From NCBI RefSeq assembly GCF_016906535.1, contig NC_057375.1, positions 1,116,001-1,180,000 on the forward strand: a DNA stretch of 64,000 bases. Direction: 5' to 3'. Shown here piece after piece: positions 17,149 to 28,195 of this stretch. The DNA is from Rhizoctonia solani (taxonomy: Eukaryota > Basidiomycota > Agaricomycetes > Cantharellales > Ceratobasidiaceae). The notes under the pieces are model-generated. The model saw nothing but the letters and a program-made list of their open reading frames with translations, searched no databases and was not told the origin of the DNA. Numbering within the stretch: position 1 is the stretch's first letter; every line of letters starts with the position of its first letter. The translations under genes and the position numbers were made by a program.

Positions 17149-17789
17149 ACGGCATCGGCGCTTTCGGCTCCGAGCGAACGAAACCCGACCTCTCGGTGCC
17201 GCTGCTTGCTATTTGTCAAGATTTTACCAACCCCCTAAATCCTCCCTCACTTCAAACTTTAGCTGTCAACTCAAAAGCGGGAATAGCCGAGGGGTTCCAT
17301 CTGCGAATCCACGTGTGCGCAAATTCGCTGTACTCCTAGACACCATCACGGCAATCTCTGCTTCCCTGTATAGTATTGCCCTTACACTCACTTGCTATCT
17401 ATCTACTATCTACCCTCTGTTTCATTCTAATAAGTGTATACTAGTTCGTTGTGCCGTTATGCCATGTTGTATCATTATGAGTCTATGTAGAGTGCTGGTG
17501 GCTTCATTAGATAAAATGCAGTTGGCGTTCGTTGTCAACGTCAACGCCTCACCGACGATCTAGCTTCTAACGCACCGTCCATTTACCTTGATTTTCGCGC
17601 CGAGCAAACGCTGCGTTGGTCATCGAATTTATTCGTGATCGTAGATGGGGTTTAATCCGCGGCTTGAAGCTGCTGTAAATGGGGGAAATGGCAAGAAAAG
17701 ATCAGGACGCGGGCCCAGGAGCATCATGTATGCATATAGCTAGCTGTTCCCAGAAGATCGATGCGAGTAGGGCGACGCGGGCTATATGA
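17149..17789. other. 3' flank of the LOV gene, no gene
   Basis: Open frames here overlap the LOV 3' end and show no motif. The stop at 17146-17148 is followed by a further 28 open codons in the same frame, so a small C-terminal extension lost by a CGA-to-TGA change is possible but not shown. Confidence 0.35.
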
Positions 17790-18241
17790 ACAGGTGTGGT
17801 GGTCAAGCCCTAGTATGTGGGGTAGTAGGCGGTCGTTTTTCTACGGGAACAATGCGTTTTTACGAACAAGAAAGCGCCGTCCAGGGGATGGGAGACATGG
17901 ATAATACGTAGCATGAAAAGACTAGACAAAAAGTACGGGTTTAATTGAAATATCCTGAATATTGTCCTCCGAATATGCAACTTGATTCGACTAGTCTTTG
18001 ATGTATGAGTCAAATCTTTTAACCGTATAATCACAAAGAGATCTACAATGGTGGGCCCTTTTGATCGAAAAACGGGTATTGGTATCTCGGACATTGAAAC
18101 TTAATGACTAATTTATGTAAGGAAAACCACCACGTTCGTCCCGTACAGACCTTTCTCGTTTGTGAAAATGCATTATTCCAATCAAAAATAGCTCCTTTAC
18201 TGCCCAACATACTAGTCTTTGTACACTACATTCGTCCGCAT
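17790..18241. repeat. diverged inverted pair of an unidentified coding relic
   Basis: Arm 1 (about 17790-17889, read on the minus strand) and arm 2 (about 18134-18241, plus strand) are related sequences facing each other. Conceptual translation gives FLVRKNALFP-stop-KNDRLLPHIL for arm 1 and FLVCENALFQSKIAPLLPNIL for arm 2, so the similarity keeps protein-level spacing. Arm 1 has an in-frame stop. The family is not recognised. The spacer of about 245 bases shows nothing clear. Confidence 0.5.
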
Positions 18242-19525
18242 AACATGGAAGCAATTATATGCATAGACGATGCTCAATTGAACCTTCTCGTCACCCTTCC
18301 TTGGTACTTTCCCCATTTGAAACACCCTCTGGCCATGGATAGAATCCCTTCCAAAAACGTAGTCAACTGTGCATTTTCCCAAACTTGAATATGATAATCG
18401 TGTATTAGCATAAACTGTATCACAATTGAGTACCCTTGATCATCAGAGCTGTCGCCTTCATCCACCTCATCGTCGTTATCGCCTTATGGGTTATTTTTCT
18501 ATTCAGGCCTTTCCTCAACGTCGATGGAAGGGCATGACAGCTGGGATGACTCTCTTGCGGCCCCCTCAAGTGTCCCACGGCTTTCCATCAGCACACCTGC
18601 GACAGCAAATGATTTATAGGCTACATTGTATCACTACATCCTCTTTTAGAACAGTTGGTACGTACTGTAGTATCAGTAGCCCTTTACGATTTCAGTTTGA
18701 AGTTTGCGTAGTGTCATTTCAGTCTCCTCAGCTTAATTTGATTGAGAGAACTAAACACAAGCGACCCTGGCGGTTCACCTCTAGTAGACCATATGATCAT
18801 CTCTTGAGGCAGCCGGGATTGTCCGTACCATTTGCTCCGGAACTGAGTCCATAGTTATAATCGTGGGTATATGTGATGCATCAGGGGGCTTCATTGGCAA
18901 GAAGCCTACCCCTGTCAAGGCCTGGTTCGAAAGCCTGGGCGAACTGTGGCTTGGGTAAAACTAGACCATCGGCCCAGGGGTACCGGAACTGACTATAGAT
19001 GCTTGGCTACTACATCGGTAGCCCATCTCCGTATACTATGTCGGAGGCAAGTGAAATAGGCTTCCGAATCAATAACAAGAAAATAAATATACGGAAGTGT
19101 TACGGAAAGGTTGGTCCAGCCTATCCAGGCACAAAACAAATATAATCTCTTGCAGGGGTGCGTAGTGCAAGGGGTTATTGCATCTGATTTGCAGTGACTC
19201 CTAGAAAAAATCCTAGAGGGCGAAGGGTGCTCCTCTCAAAGGACTTGTATAATATATGACCAGCTCTAACTTTTTCAGTTTTTGTCAGTGGCACGGTATT
19301 TTGTTGGTCTCATGAATATCTACAACCTTGATTTTTGTAGTTGCATATAATTTTTACCATATATGCGGTCAACATAAAAACAGGCTATCCTGCCTCCATC
19401 ACTATCTTGCAAATCTCAAAGTTCAGATAAGCTCCACCTGGCTGAGGGGTATATATCCCAATGAAACATAAAAATATCACAGTTGAAATGTGCAATTTAG
19501 ATATGATGTGTCCCAGAACTTGGAA
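18242..19525. other. repeat-like region without supported genes
   Basis: The plus frame at 18426-18854 has no motif. From about 18850 the sequence looks like degraded transposon DNA, but I cannot name a family. Confidence 0.3.
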
Positions 19526-19590
19526 TGTGCCAGGGGTTTGGGCCATCCAGACCAAGGTACAAGGTCTGGGTGGCCCAAACCCCGGCACAG
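19526..19590. repeat. long near-perfect hairpin (inverted repeat)
   Basis: The left arm begins tgtgcc and continues as ggggtttgggccatccagac. The right arm is ggtctgggtggcccaaacccc followed by ggcaca. The two are complementary except for one mismatch and one bulged base, with a loop of about 9 nt. An inverted repeat this long in non-coding DNA suggests a transposon end, a folded non-coding RNA or a MITE-like remnant. Confidence 0.7.
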
Positions 19591-20417
19591 ACAAGCTTGG
19601 GGGTCCAGGGGTCTCCCCTGGTTGAGCCCTAGCCAAGCATAGGCAAGGTGTGCACTGGTTGCTGCAGGCGGCATCTGCGTGTCAACTCAAACCATGTACC
19701 ATCCACCATTTCCATAGGGTCCAGGACCTCCTGGCCGTTGGAGACGCCTGCCCCGGCAAGGGGCATATATTTGGCAAGTATATCTACTCACAAAACTAAT
19801 ACTACTACAGTTTGAGTAAGACTGTGTTTATGGATACGTTAGAAGATATTCAATCCAATGATAATTGACATGCAAGTATATTTGTTGATAATAATGGCTT
19901 GCATTTGACTCAGTCAACTTGTTGTGTTTCTCTATCCTGTCTAAGGATCAACCCAAGAAAATGAAAAATCTGTTGTCTTCTCAGATTGGTCAGACCCCCT
20001 TAGGACAACTTGCATATGCATTTGTTGTAGTTATCCAACCCTAAACAACCATAATTGGATGGACCCCAAAGACCCCTGGATTTAAACATTGTCATAAACA
20101 GAGGAAAATAGAACTAGCCGGAATTGAACCAGCTTGACCACTAAGCCATAGAGCCCTATTATTCCTCTGCTGACAACCCATGATTACACCTGCTACCCCC
20201 CAAATTTGGGCTTGGGCCAGCATGCAACCACTTGTACTGGTCATGTGACCGTGTCCAGGACAAACATGGTCCTCTGAGTCTGGATGTGTTGCTTTCAACT
20301 ACCACACTTACTATGGCAAGTGTTTTTTATATCTGATTGGATCCATGTTTACTTTTGTTTTCACAGTCTAAGCACAAGGAGCATTCCACTCCACAGAGTC
20401 CTTGTTGTATGCCAACT
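19591..20417. other. non-coding, repeat-like; includes a tRNA-derived fragment
   Basis: There are no supported genes. On the minus strand near 20107-20155 a tRNA-like stretch contains an A-box-like tggcttagtgg and a T-arm gctggttcaattccggc followed by a TTTT run, but no anticodon arm lies between them. It is best read as a truncated tRNA or SINE-type relic, not an expressed tRNA. Confidence 0.35.
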
Positions 20418-20887
20418 GTAAGGTTGGGTACACGCTAGTGGGCAGGCGCTTGTGGCCGTACTACTACACTGGCTTATGTAATCTAACTAATTAAGGCTAT
20501 ACTACTAGCGCGTATGGCGCTCTACTACTAACTACTGGTGTTGAGGGGGCCTGAGGCCTGGGAGGTGTGGTAGGTGAATAAAGTGGGGTAAGCGTGGGAA
20601 CTACTAAGGGGCCAGCTACTTAGCTGGCTGAATACCTTCTCTAATGGGTAAGAGATGAGGTAAAATTGACTTGGGGTTTCCAAGCAATTTCCCTGCTGTA
20701 TATATAGATAAAACTACCAATTACATGTGGTCTGTGCACGTGTGAAAAAGAAGACTACATGTGAAAAGAGAAGCGCGCTGCAGGCTGCGCAGAAGCGTGG
20801 ATTTCTCCTAAGCGCCCTTGGCACGGCATCTTGGCGCGGCATCTCAGCGTAATAAGCACCAAGATCACGTGATTGAAAAACATGAGA
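20418..20887. repeat. possible LTR fragment related to the solo LTR at 24016-24598
   Basis: This stretch shares gcgcttgtggccgta and a later tcacgtgattgaaaa block, in the same order and about the same spacing, with the 583-bp solo LTR. It starts TGTAAGG and is interrupted at its right side by the Gypsy insertion. The expected distal part was not found beyond the Gypsy element, so it is a fragment or only partly related. Confidence 0.35.
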
Positions 20888-20892
20888 TAAGG
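20888..20892. repeat. left target-site duplication (taagg) of the Gypsy element
   Basis: The pentamer taagg directly precedes the 5' LTR and recurs directly after the 3' LTR at 28196-28200, as expected of an integrase-made 5-bp duplication. Confidence 0.9.
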
Positions 20893-21337
20893 TGTCATGA
20901 CCTTCATCGGCATGACACATTTTTCTACTATTTTCTATCTTTTTTCTGAGACAGTTTCCTTTTTTGGTATATATTTATGACTCATCAAGATCACGTGACA
21001 TATTTGATATATGATGTGAAATTGTAAATGACTCACTATTTAGTACTGTTGTTTTTGATGTGGCTTCTCTCATGTATTTAAACCAGGTCAAGTCGCTGCT
21101 AAACAGCAAGACTTGACCTCTTTGTCAATTCATCCTAAGCTTACCCTTACCCATTGCCCAGGCCCCTAGTTGGCCATAAGTGCACCTTACTACAAACCCT
21201 TAACCCAGGCCTTGTTGCCCTCTACCCATTCCATACCCCTTGGGCCTTTGTCGCCCCTCTTTGTTTCATAGTCCATTGGTGATAGGGCCACGGACTTTAA
21301 GCCTACTTGTATCATAGGTCCGAGCTTAGTCGTGACA
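20893..21337 (+). repeat. 5' LTR of the Gypsy element
   Basis: 445 bp, TG...CA ended with short TGTCA/TGACA inverted termini, and matched base for base by the 3' LTR except for one C/T difference. Confidence 0.95.
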
Positions 21338-21722
21338 CTAGGTCAAGTCTTTCTCACTCGTACTCTTGTCAACAAACAAGACCTACGCTTGGATAAGCAC
21401 CAACGTCTGAATAGCTATTGCATCGTAGCCCCTGTGTAATAATCAAAGACAGGAATACGAGTAGCAGTAAGACCGCGGGATAGCCCCTTGCTGGCAATCG
21501 TCCGCATACCAGGGTGTCCGCACCTTTAGTCATACGCTGTTAGTCAGCCAAACCTCCGCTTACAAAAAACCTGACTGATATCACGCTCGCACACAGCTGT
21601 TGATTTTAGTACAAGGATTGTCTAACGCTAGTGGTGAAGCAAACAGTTAGTAATTAGAACTATAAACCCGTTAATTGACTATCTGACCGAGTACCAATTT
21701 ATATTGGGAACGCATCCTAGTG

Positions 21723-22214
21723 TTTGATTTCCTAGATCTTGTCCTTTTTGCCATTTTTTGGCCATACTCCGTTGTCACCCAATATCTCTACCTTGAGAAA
21801 ACCCTCCTCGACATCAATCACATCCTATCAGGTTGAATTGAAAACCTTGAGGAACATATAGCCCGAATCAAGGAACCTGGCCTCGTCCAAAATATTGCAA
21901 TCTTAAAAAGTCATCGATCCTTTGCTGAACGCCTCAATACCATATACGAAACAGAGGCACAAGAGCACAAGAATTTAATTGCAAACCTCGAATCACATAA
22001 TTGCGATCTTGCTTTAACTATTGAAGAGCAAGAACGCCTTATAGAGGAAAAGGATAGGCTATTGGTAGAAAAAGAAATCGAGTTGGACAACTTCCATTGC
22101 TCCATTCAGGATATCACCCAAGACGGAAAAGGGCGTATCCACTATTACGAGGAATATGAGTTTTTTGCAGTCTCATATGACAATACCTGGCTTGGGCGCA
22201 ATGGGAGAGACTAA
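21723..22214 (+). pseudogene. coiled-coil frame upstream of gag (pre-gag or gag N-terminus)
   Basis: A long frame precedes gag and encodes heptad-like, charged sequence (RLIEEKDRLLVEKEIELDN; KSHRSFAERLNTIYETEAQE). One TGA at 21834-21836 interrupts it. The gag ATG lies inside its 3' part in the +1 frame, over a run of six T (tatgagttttttgcag). It may be the original gag N-terminus read through a +1 shift, or a separate small frame. A coiled coil would suit Gag oligomerisation; this is inference. Confidence 0.5.
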
Positions 22215-23712
22215 TTTGTCTTCTTCCCAATCGGGGTGGTCTGCCCCATCTTCTCGAACTCATACTCCTGCTCCTGCGGCTGTGCCGCCACATGTATATT
22301 CCCCCATGTCTTTTGACCATATGTCTGATTGTGAACTATTAAACATGGTTGCCCAAAATATGATTGTCCTAAAAAAGGAGTTCTCACAACTACAAGGCGC
22401 TTATGAAGCGCAACATGATCAAATAGCGTTACTAAGGGCGGAACTTGAGGAACACCGCGATCAATCACGTAATCAACATATTTTTTACTCAAACCAAATT
22501 CAAGGGGCGGCAGCATCCATTCAGGCTGTGCAAGATCAGCTTCTTCATCAATCTTCCTCTCGCTCCACAGCTCCACCTCCACCGCCCCCACCTTCTGGCA
22601 CTGCCACCACTATCAATCCCCCATCTACGTCTTCTAGTTCCGATTTGAAATTTGCCAAGCCAAACAAGTTTAGTGGCAAGAAAGAAGACGCCCTCAATTT
22701 TATCATTGCTTGCCAAGCTTATATAAGGGCAAAAGGTGCAACCCGGTCCCATGAAGAAAAAATTTTGTGGGTAACATTGTATTTTGAGGGAGCAGCAGAA
22801 GATTGGGTACGCCCATACAAGGAAAGGAAGGTGTTCAGGGGAGAAGCGGTCCCCTTATTGGAAGACATTGATACATTTTGGGCTGAATTCACTAAGCATT
22901 ATGTGGACACTAATCGCGACGAGAAGTATCGCCAAAAATGGAATAACTTGCGGCAGAAAGCTTCTGTTCAGGAATATACTCGTGAATTCCAACAGTATTC
23001 GGTTTCTCTTGGATACAGTGATGAAACCTTGCGCGATAAGTACTATGACGGACTCAAAAATGAAATCAAGGACATCATGCTGTCAACAATGTTCCAGTGG
23101 CGTCGTGCTACTGCCCAACAAGTCTATGACAAGGCGGAAGAAATTGCCAATCATATTGAATCCACTCGCCTGTCCAATCCGTCTATTCCTACTGCTCGCG
23201 CCCCTTCCTCTGCAACCCCCACTTCCACCTCCAACCCCACTCCCACTTGTACTCGTCTCAATGTTGGGGACAATGTCTACATGATTGATCCCACTACTTG
23301 CCGCGCCAAGAAAGGCGCCATTACCTCAATTGTACGCACAACTTCTGGCAATATGCCCAATGTCAGGTGGAATGGGGAAACCAAGGACACAATGATCCCA
23401 TTCCCATCTCTCAAAAAGGATGAACGCCCTGCCGCTGCTGCCCCAGTCAAAACCATTGTTGCTCCTACTCCTGTCCTAGCATCGAACGCTAAAGGCCCAG
23501 GTCCCATGGATCTTGATGGAAGGGGCTTTTCAAACCTCACCTGTCATGTATGCGGTGGAAAAGGCCACTTTGCGCGAAATTTCCCTTCTAAGCCCATGTC
23601 TGGACATGTGGCGAATGTAGAATGGTCTTGGGAAAGGCCCAAAGAAGAAAATAGAATTGAAGTCGTCTCTGATGAGGAAGAGTTGGGAAAAGGAAAAGCC
23701 AAGGCCAACTAA
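22156..23712 (+). CDS. gag: Gag capsid/nucleocapsid protein of the Gypsy element
   Basis: 518 residues, open throughout. The core around residues 170-340 (KFSGKKEDALNFI, YFEGAAEDWVRPY, YTREFQQYSVSLGYSDE) matches retrotransposon Gag capsid domains. Near the C-terminus a CCHC knuckle reads CHVCGGKGHFARNF: the last Cys is Phe, so nucleic-acid binding by this knuckle is probably lost. The protein would form virus-like particles in the cytoplasm and package the element RNA. It ends at TAA 23710-23712, and pol follows in another frame. Confidence 0.85.
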   Translation: MSFLQSHMTIPGLGAMGETNLSSSQSGWSAPSSRTHTPAPAAVPPHVYSPMSFDHMSDCELLNMVAQNMIVLKKEFSQLQGAYEAQHDQIALLRAELEEHRDQSRNQHIFYSNQIQGAAASIQAVQDQLLHQSSSRSTAPPPPPPPSGTATTINPPSTSSSSDLKFAKPNKFSGKKEDALNFIIACQAYIRAKGATRSHEEKILWVTLYFEGAAEDWVRPYKERKVFRGEAVPLLEDIDTFWAEFTKHYVDTNRDEKYRQKWNNLRQKASVQEYTREFQQYSVSLGYSDETLRDKYYDGLKNEIKDIMLSTMFQWRRATAQQVYDKAEEIANHIESTRLSNPSIPTARAPSSATPTSTSNPTPTCTRLNVGDNVYMIDPTTCRAKKGAITSIVRTTSGNMPNVRWNGETKDTMIPFPSLKKDERPAAAAPVKTIVAPTPVLASNAKGPGPMDLDGRGFSNLTCHVCGGKGHFARNFPSKPMSGHVANVEWSWERPKEENRIEVVSDEEELGKGKAKAN

Positions 23713-23732
23713 GGAGTAAGGCACTTGGCTGT

Positions 23733-26700
23733 ATGCTCGCGGATTTGCATTATGAGAACAATGATTTTGAAATACTGTCCTTATGTAATACATCTCAAAT
23801 ATATGCGTCATTCTCTGCAAATCCGTGTGAAACTCCTAAATCCCAAAAATCGAGTTTTTTGGCCAAACCTTTTCAAGGAAAAGCCATGATTGATTCTGGA
23901 GCAACTTCTTGCTTCATCCACCCTCTTTTGGTAGAAACCTATCGACTTCCAACCTATATACATCCAACCCCCAAGAAATTACGCGTTATTGATGGCCAAG
24001 AAATTGATTCTGGTCTGTCCTAGACGTCCGTAGGGGTCGTCTAGGTAGCGGGCGCTTGTGGCCGTATAGAACTAAGCGAAGACCGCTTAAGGCGGTGAGG
24101 AGGCTACCTACAACGACTAACTATCTAAGTACAATGACCAAAGCCCTAATGGCAATGGTAAGCTATGTATCTACGATGAGGAAGTCGCTTAAGGCGACGA
24201 GTACAGGTGGGAGTCTTAGTAGTTACTGGCCTAAGGCCTCGTACAGTTGGGGGATGCGACAAGAGGTAATCGACCTGGGTGTTACCATGGTTGGTTGGCC
24301 TCCTTATATATTCTACAGACAAGCTATTTACAATTACATTATATCCAATACCGTATCAAATAAGAACCCCGCTCCGCAGTCGGCCTTACTCATGCATACG
24401 TGTCACTGACGTGTCATAATGATGTCATCAGGTGGAGGTGGCTACGTGTGCTGAGGTAAGCGCGGATGGGGACGTGGCTCGGCGCTTATCGTATGATATA
24501 AGCGCCGATGTCACGTGATTGAAAATGTTCTCCAATTGCCTTCGTTCAAATTCGAGAAATTGGGAATAAATTCCCTGGTATCAATTGTGTCTACGACATG
24601 GTCAAATCACTCATTTTACTCGGTTTAGATGTACCATTGGCAATCACACCAAAGAACTAGAATGCCATATTTCCAATATTGGCAATCACCAATTAGTTTT
24701 AGGAATGTCATGGTTGAAAAAACACAATCCCCAAATTTTGTGGGAAAAACATACACTCGTTTTTAATTCTCTATATTGTTCCAACAACTGTTTAGCCACA
24801 CCTGCTGTTTTAGAGCTCAAAGCAGTGGAAGAAATTCCTGTCCCTTATCAAGAATTTGCTAGAGTATTTTCAGAGGAGGAATCGTCAAAATTACCACCCC
24901 ATCGTCCTTACGACATCGCCATTGAGCTACTCCCTGACGCAAAACCCCGACATGGCCCCATCTACAGCCTAGGCCCAAGGGAAGATGCAGAACTTAGGGA
25001 AACCATTGAAAAGCAACTGAAAGCAGGCCTGATCCGCCCGTCTAAATCTCCCATGGCTTCCCCCATATTATTTGTCAAGAAGAAAAACGGGAAATTACGC
25101 ATGTGTGTAGATTATTGACGACTGAACAGCATGACCAAGAAGAATGCCTATCCCCTACCCTTGCCACAGAATCTTATTGAAAAACTACAAGGCGCTAAGA
25201 TTTTTAGTAAATTTGACCTCAGGGCAGGATATAACTTAGTCCGAATTAAAGAAGGCGACGAATGGAAAACAGCCTTCAAAACAAAATACGGATTATTCGA
25301 ATACTTGGTTATGCCTTTTGGATTGACAAATGCGCCGGCAGCCTTTCAGGATATGATGAATGAAATATTCAGAGACCTCTTGGATGTTTATGTCATCATA
25401 TATCTGGACAATATTCTGGTCTTCTCCTTGAATGAAAAAGATCATGAAGTTCATGTGCGAGAAGTACTCAAAAGGCTACAGGATAACAACCTTTTCTGCA
25501 ATATTGAGAAATGCCACTTCCATGTCAAGAGGATTGATTACTTAGGGTTCATTATATCGGAATTTGGCATAGAAGTCGATCAATCCAAGGTTACGGATGC
25601 AATAAATTGGTCAACGCCTAAGAATGTCAAGAACATCCAGGAATTTTTAGGATTTGTAAACTTTTACAGACGATTCATCCCTAATTTTGGCAATATGGCA
25701 CGGCCCTTGTATAATTTGCTCAAGAAAGATAGTATTTGGAAATGGGACTTGGCGGAACAACAGTCGTTTGATGGCCTTAAAAATGTCTCACATCAGCACC
25801 CTTGCTTCTACAGCCTGATACCACCAAACAATTTTATGTGGAATGTGATGCATCGGATTACGCTACTGGGGCCATACTATCCCAACGCAACCCTGAAGGG
25901 AAATTGGCCCCGGTAGCCTATTTATCCAAGTCCCTGTCTCCGGCTGAAAAAAACTATGACATCTTTGACAAGGAGCTATTAGCAGTCATTAGAGCATTTA
26001 AAGAATGGCGCCATTTGCTAGAAGGATCCGAATTACCAGTCCAAGTTCTAACAGATCACAAGAACTTAGAATATTTTTCCACGTCTCAATCCCTAAATAA
26101 ACGCCAGATTAGATGGGCCAACTTCCTAGTCGACTATAATTTCCAAATCAATTATAGACCTGGAGCACAGAACAAAAAAGCAGACATCCTCTCACGACGC
26201 TATGATTTGGTACCCCTTGAAGGGGGGGTAGAGAACCAGGTTCTCCTGAAACCAGAACTCTTTGTTTCAGCTATTACCCCAGATCAGGAAATCAATGACC
26301 TAATCGGCAAAGCAATTTACGAGGATAACCGTCTGAAAGAAATCTTACATAAACTCCAGGGCAAGGAAAAAGTCTTAGACTGGGAATTGAGAGAAGGACT
26401 ACTATGGTTTCAAGGAAAAATATTTGTACCAAAGGATGACACTATTAGGAACCTCATCTTGGAATCTAGGCACGATGCATTAGCGGCAGGACATCCGGGA
26501 CAAGCTAGAACATTAGAACTTGTCTCAAGGAATTACTATTGGCCATCCTTAAAAAAATTTGTCAACTCTTACGTCAGCCATTGTGAAACCTGCATTCGGT
26601 CCAAACCCACAAATCAATTACCCACAGGCTTGTTGAAACCACTACATATCCCTGAACGCCCCTGGGAGGACATAGCATATGACATGATTGTGGGATTACC

Positions 26701-27739
26701 AGTTTCAGAAGGATTTGATGCCATTCTCACCGTTATCGATCGATTCTCTAAAATGGTACATTTTATACCCACACAATCCACTTCATCTGCTATCAATATT
26801 GCAAATCTATTTGTGACATATGTGTGGAAACTCCATGGCTTGCCCAGAAGCACCGTATCAGACAGAGGACCAACTTTCAATGCCAAATTTATTTGCCACC
26901 TGTACAAAAGGCTGGATATTAAACCAACGTACTCCACAGCCTACCATCCTCAAACAGATGGACAAACAGAACGAATACAACGAGAGGCTGAAATATTCCT
27001 TTGCATGTTTGGGAATCATTGACAATCGGATTGGGTATCATTATTACCCTTAGCAGAGTTTGCCCTCAATAATCTAAAGCAAACTTCCACGGGCAAATCA
27101 CCATTCCAGATATGCTACGGCTCAAATCCCCGATTCTCTGTAGGTCAAAAGACAGACGAATCAGTACCTAATGCGGATGAACATGCGGAGTTCCTAGAAA
27201 GAGGCTATGATGAAGTCAAAGCAGCGTTGTCCTTGTCACAAGAAAGGATGAAACACTTCTATGATCAACGCCATAGGGAAGAAGAGGAAATCCAAGTAGG
27301 GGATAAAGTCTGGCTAAGTCATCAAAATATATCCACCAATAGACCATCCATCAAGCTTAGCCACAAAAAGCTAGGTCCCTATTTGGTAATTGAAAAAATT
27401 GGATCGCATGCGTATAAATTACAACTACCCCATACCATGCGCATACATCCAGTATTTCACATAAATCTCTTAACAAAATTCTGCCCTGACCCTCATGGAC
27501 GCGATCCTCCTCAACCTGCACCTATTATTACAGAAGAAGGTGAAGAGGAATACGAAGTGGAAAGAATCTTGGATAGTAAACAGAAGGGACGCGGAAAAAC
27601 AAGAAAGTTATGGTACCTAGTCAAATGGAAAGGATATGACAAAGGAAGTAACTCATGGGAACCCATAGACAATGTGGGAAATGCCCAAGAAGCCTTAGAG
27701 GAATTTTATAAGGAACACCCCGATGCAGTTGGAGCTTGA
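23733..27739 (+). pseudogene. pol: Gypsy pol polyprotein (protease, RT, RNase H, integrase, chromodomain), broken
   Basis: Domains in order: aspartic protease (AMIDSGATSCFIHP), interrupted by a solo LTR; reverse transcriptase ([16 protein letters not shown], then YLDNILVFS where YxDD is usual); RNase H ([16 protein letters not shown]); integrase (zinc-binding HxxxH...CETC, DRGPTFNAKF, HPQTDGQTER); chromodomain (YEVERILDSK ... WYLVKWKGYDKGSNSWEP). Breaks: TGA at 25117-25119 before [12 protein letters not shown], a shift of frame near 25785 in an A-run, and TGA at 27020-27022 before QSDWVSLLPLAEFALNN. Both TGA codons sit where related elements have Arg. The protein would copy and integrate the element; this copy cannot. 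Confidence 0.9.
24016..24598. mobile_element. nested solo LTR, 583 bp
   Basis: The protease frame breaks exactly between GATTCTGG... and ...CAAATCACTC, and joining the flanks restores IDSG-QITHF. The inserted sequence starts TGTCC and ends GACA, and the pentamer TGGTC occurs on both sides (24011-24015 and 24599-24603). Size, TG...CA ends and a 5-bp duplication identify a solo LTR of a second LTR-retrotransposon family that later recombined out its internal region. Frames inside it are not genes. Confidence 0.9.
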
Positions 27740-27750
27740 AGAGGGGGTAA
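27738..27750 (+). other. polypurine tract of the Gypsy element
   Basis: The purine-rich run gaagagggggtaa lies immediately before the 3' LTR, where second-strand DNA synthesis is primed in this class of elements. It overlaps the last pol codons. Confidence 0.75.
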
Positions 27751-28195
27751 TGTCATGACCTTCATCGGCATGACACATTTTTCTACTATTTTCTATCTTT
27801 TTTCTGAGACAGTTTCCTTTTTTGGTATATATTTATGACTCATCAAGATCACGTGACATATTTGATATATGATGTGAAATTGTAAATGACTCACTATTTA
27901 GTACTGTTGTTTTTGATGTGGCTTCTCTCATGTATTTAAACCAGGTCAAGTCGCTGCTAAACAGCAAGACTTGACCTCTTTGTCAATTCATCCTAAGCTT
28001 ACCCTTACCCATTGCCCAGGCCCCTAGTTGGCCATAAGTGCACCTTACTACAAACCCTTAACCCAGGCCTTGTTGCCCTCTACCCATTCCATACCCCTTG
28101 GGCCTTTGTTGCCCCTCTTTGTTTCATAGTCCATTGGTGATAGGGCCACGGACTTTAAGCCTACTTGTATCATAGGTCCGAGCTTAGTCGTGACA
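27751..28195 (+). repeat. 3' LTR of the Gypsy element
   Basis: Identical to the 5' LTR except for one C-to-T difference. It is followed by the duplicated taagg (28196-28200) and lies 115 bp upstream of the start codon of the next gene. Confidence 0.95.

Larger units (their letters stand above)
20893..28195 (+). mobile_element. Ty3/Gypsy chromovirus LTR retrotransposon, inactivated
   Basis: The complete element has two 445-bp LTRs (20893-21337 and 27751-28195) that begin TGTCA and end TGACA, flanked by 5-bp duplications. Order: a coiled-coil pre-gag frame, gag with zinc knuckle, protease, reverse transcriptase, RNase H, integrase, terminal chromodomain. That order and the chromodomain define a chromovirus of the Ty3/Gypsy group. 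The LTRs differ at only one position I can find (C at 5', T at 3', in tttgtcgcccc), so insertion was recent. The element carries substitution stops, one probable frameshift and a nested solo LTR, so it cannot encode an intact polyprotein. Confidence 0.95.

Noticed and set aside
20107..20155. tRNA-like sequence on the minus strand
   Set aside because: It has A-box and T-arm similarity but no anticodon arm, and the acceptor ends do not pair, so it is noted only as a relic.
24056..24409. Open frame of 117 codons inside the Gypsy element
   Set aside because: It lies wholly within the solo LTR and has no protein signature.
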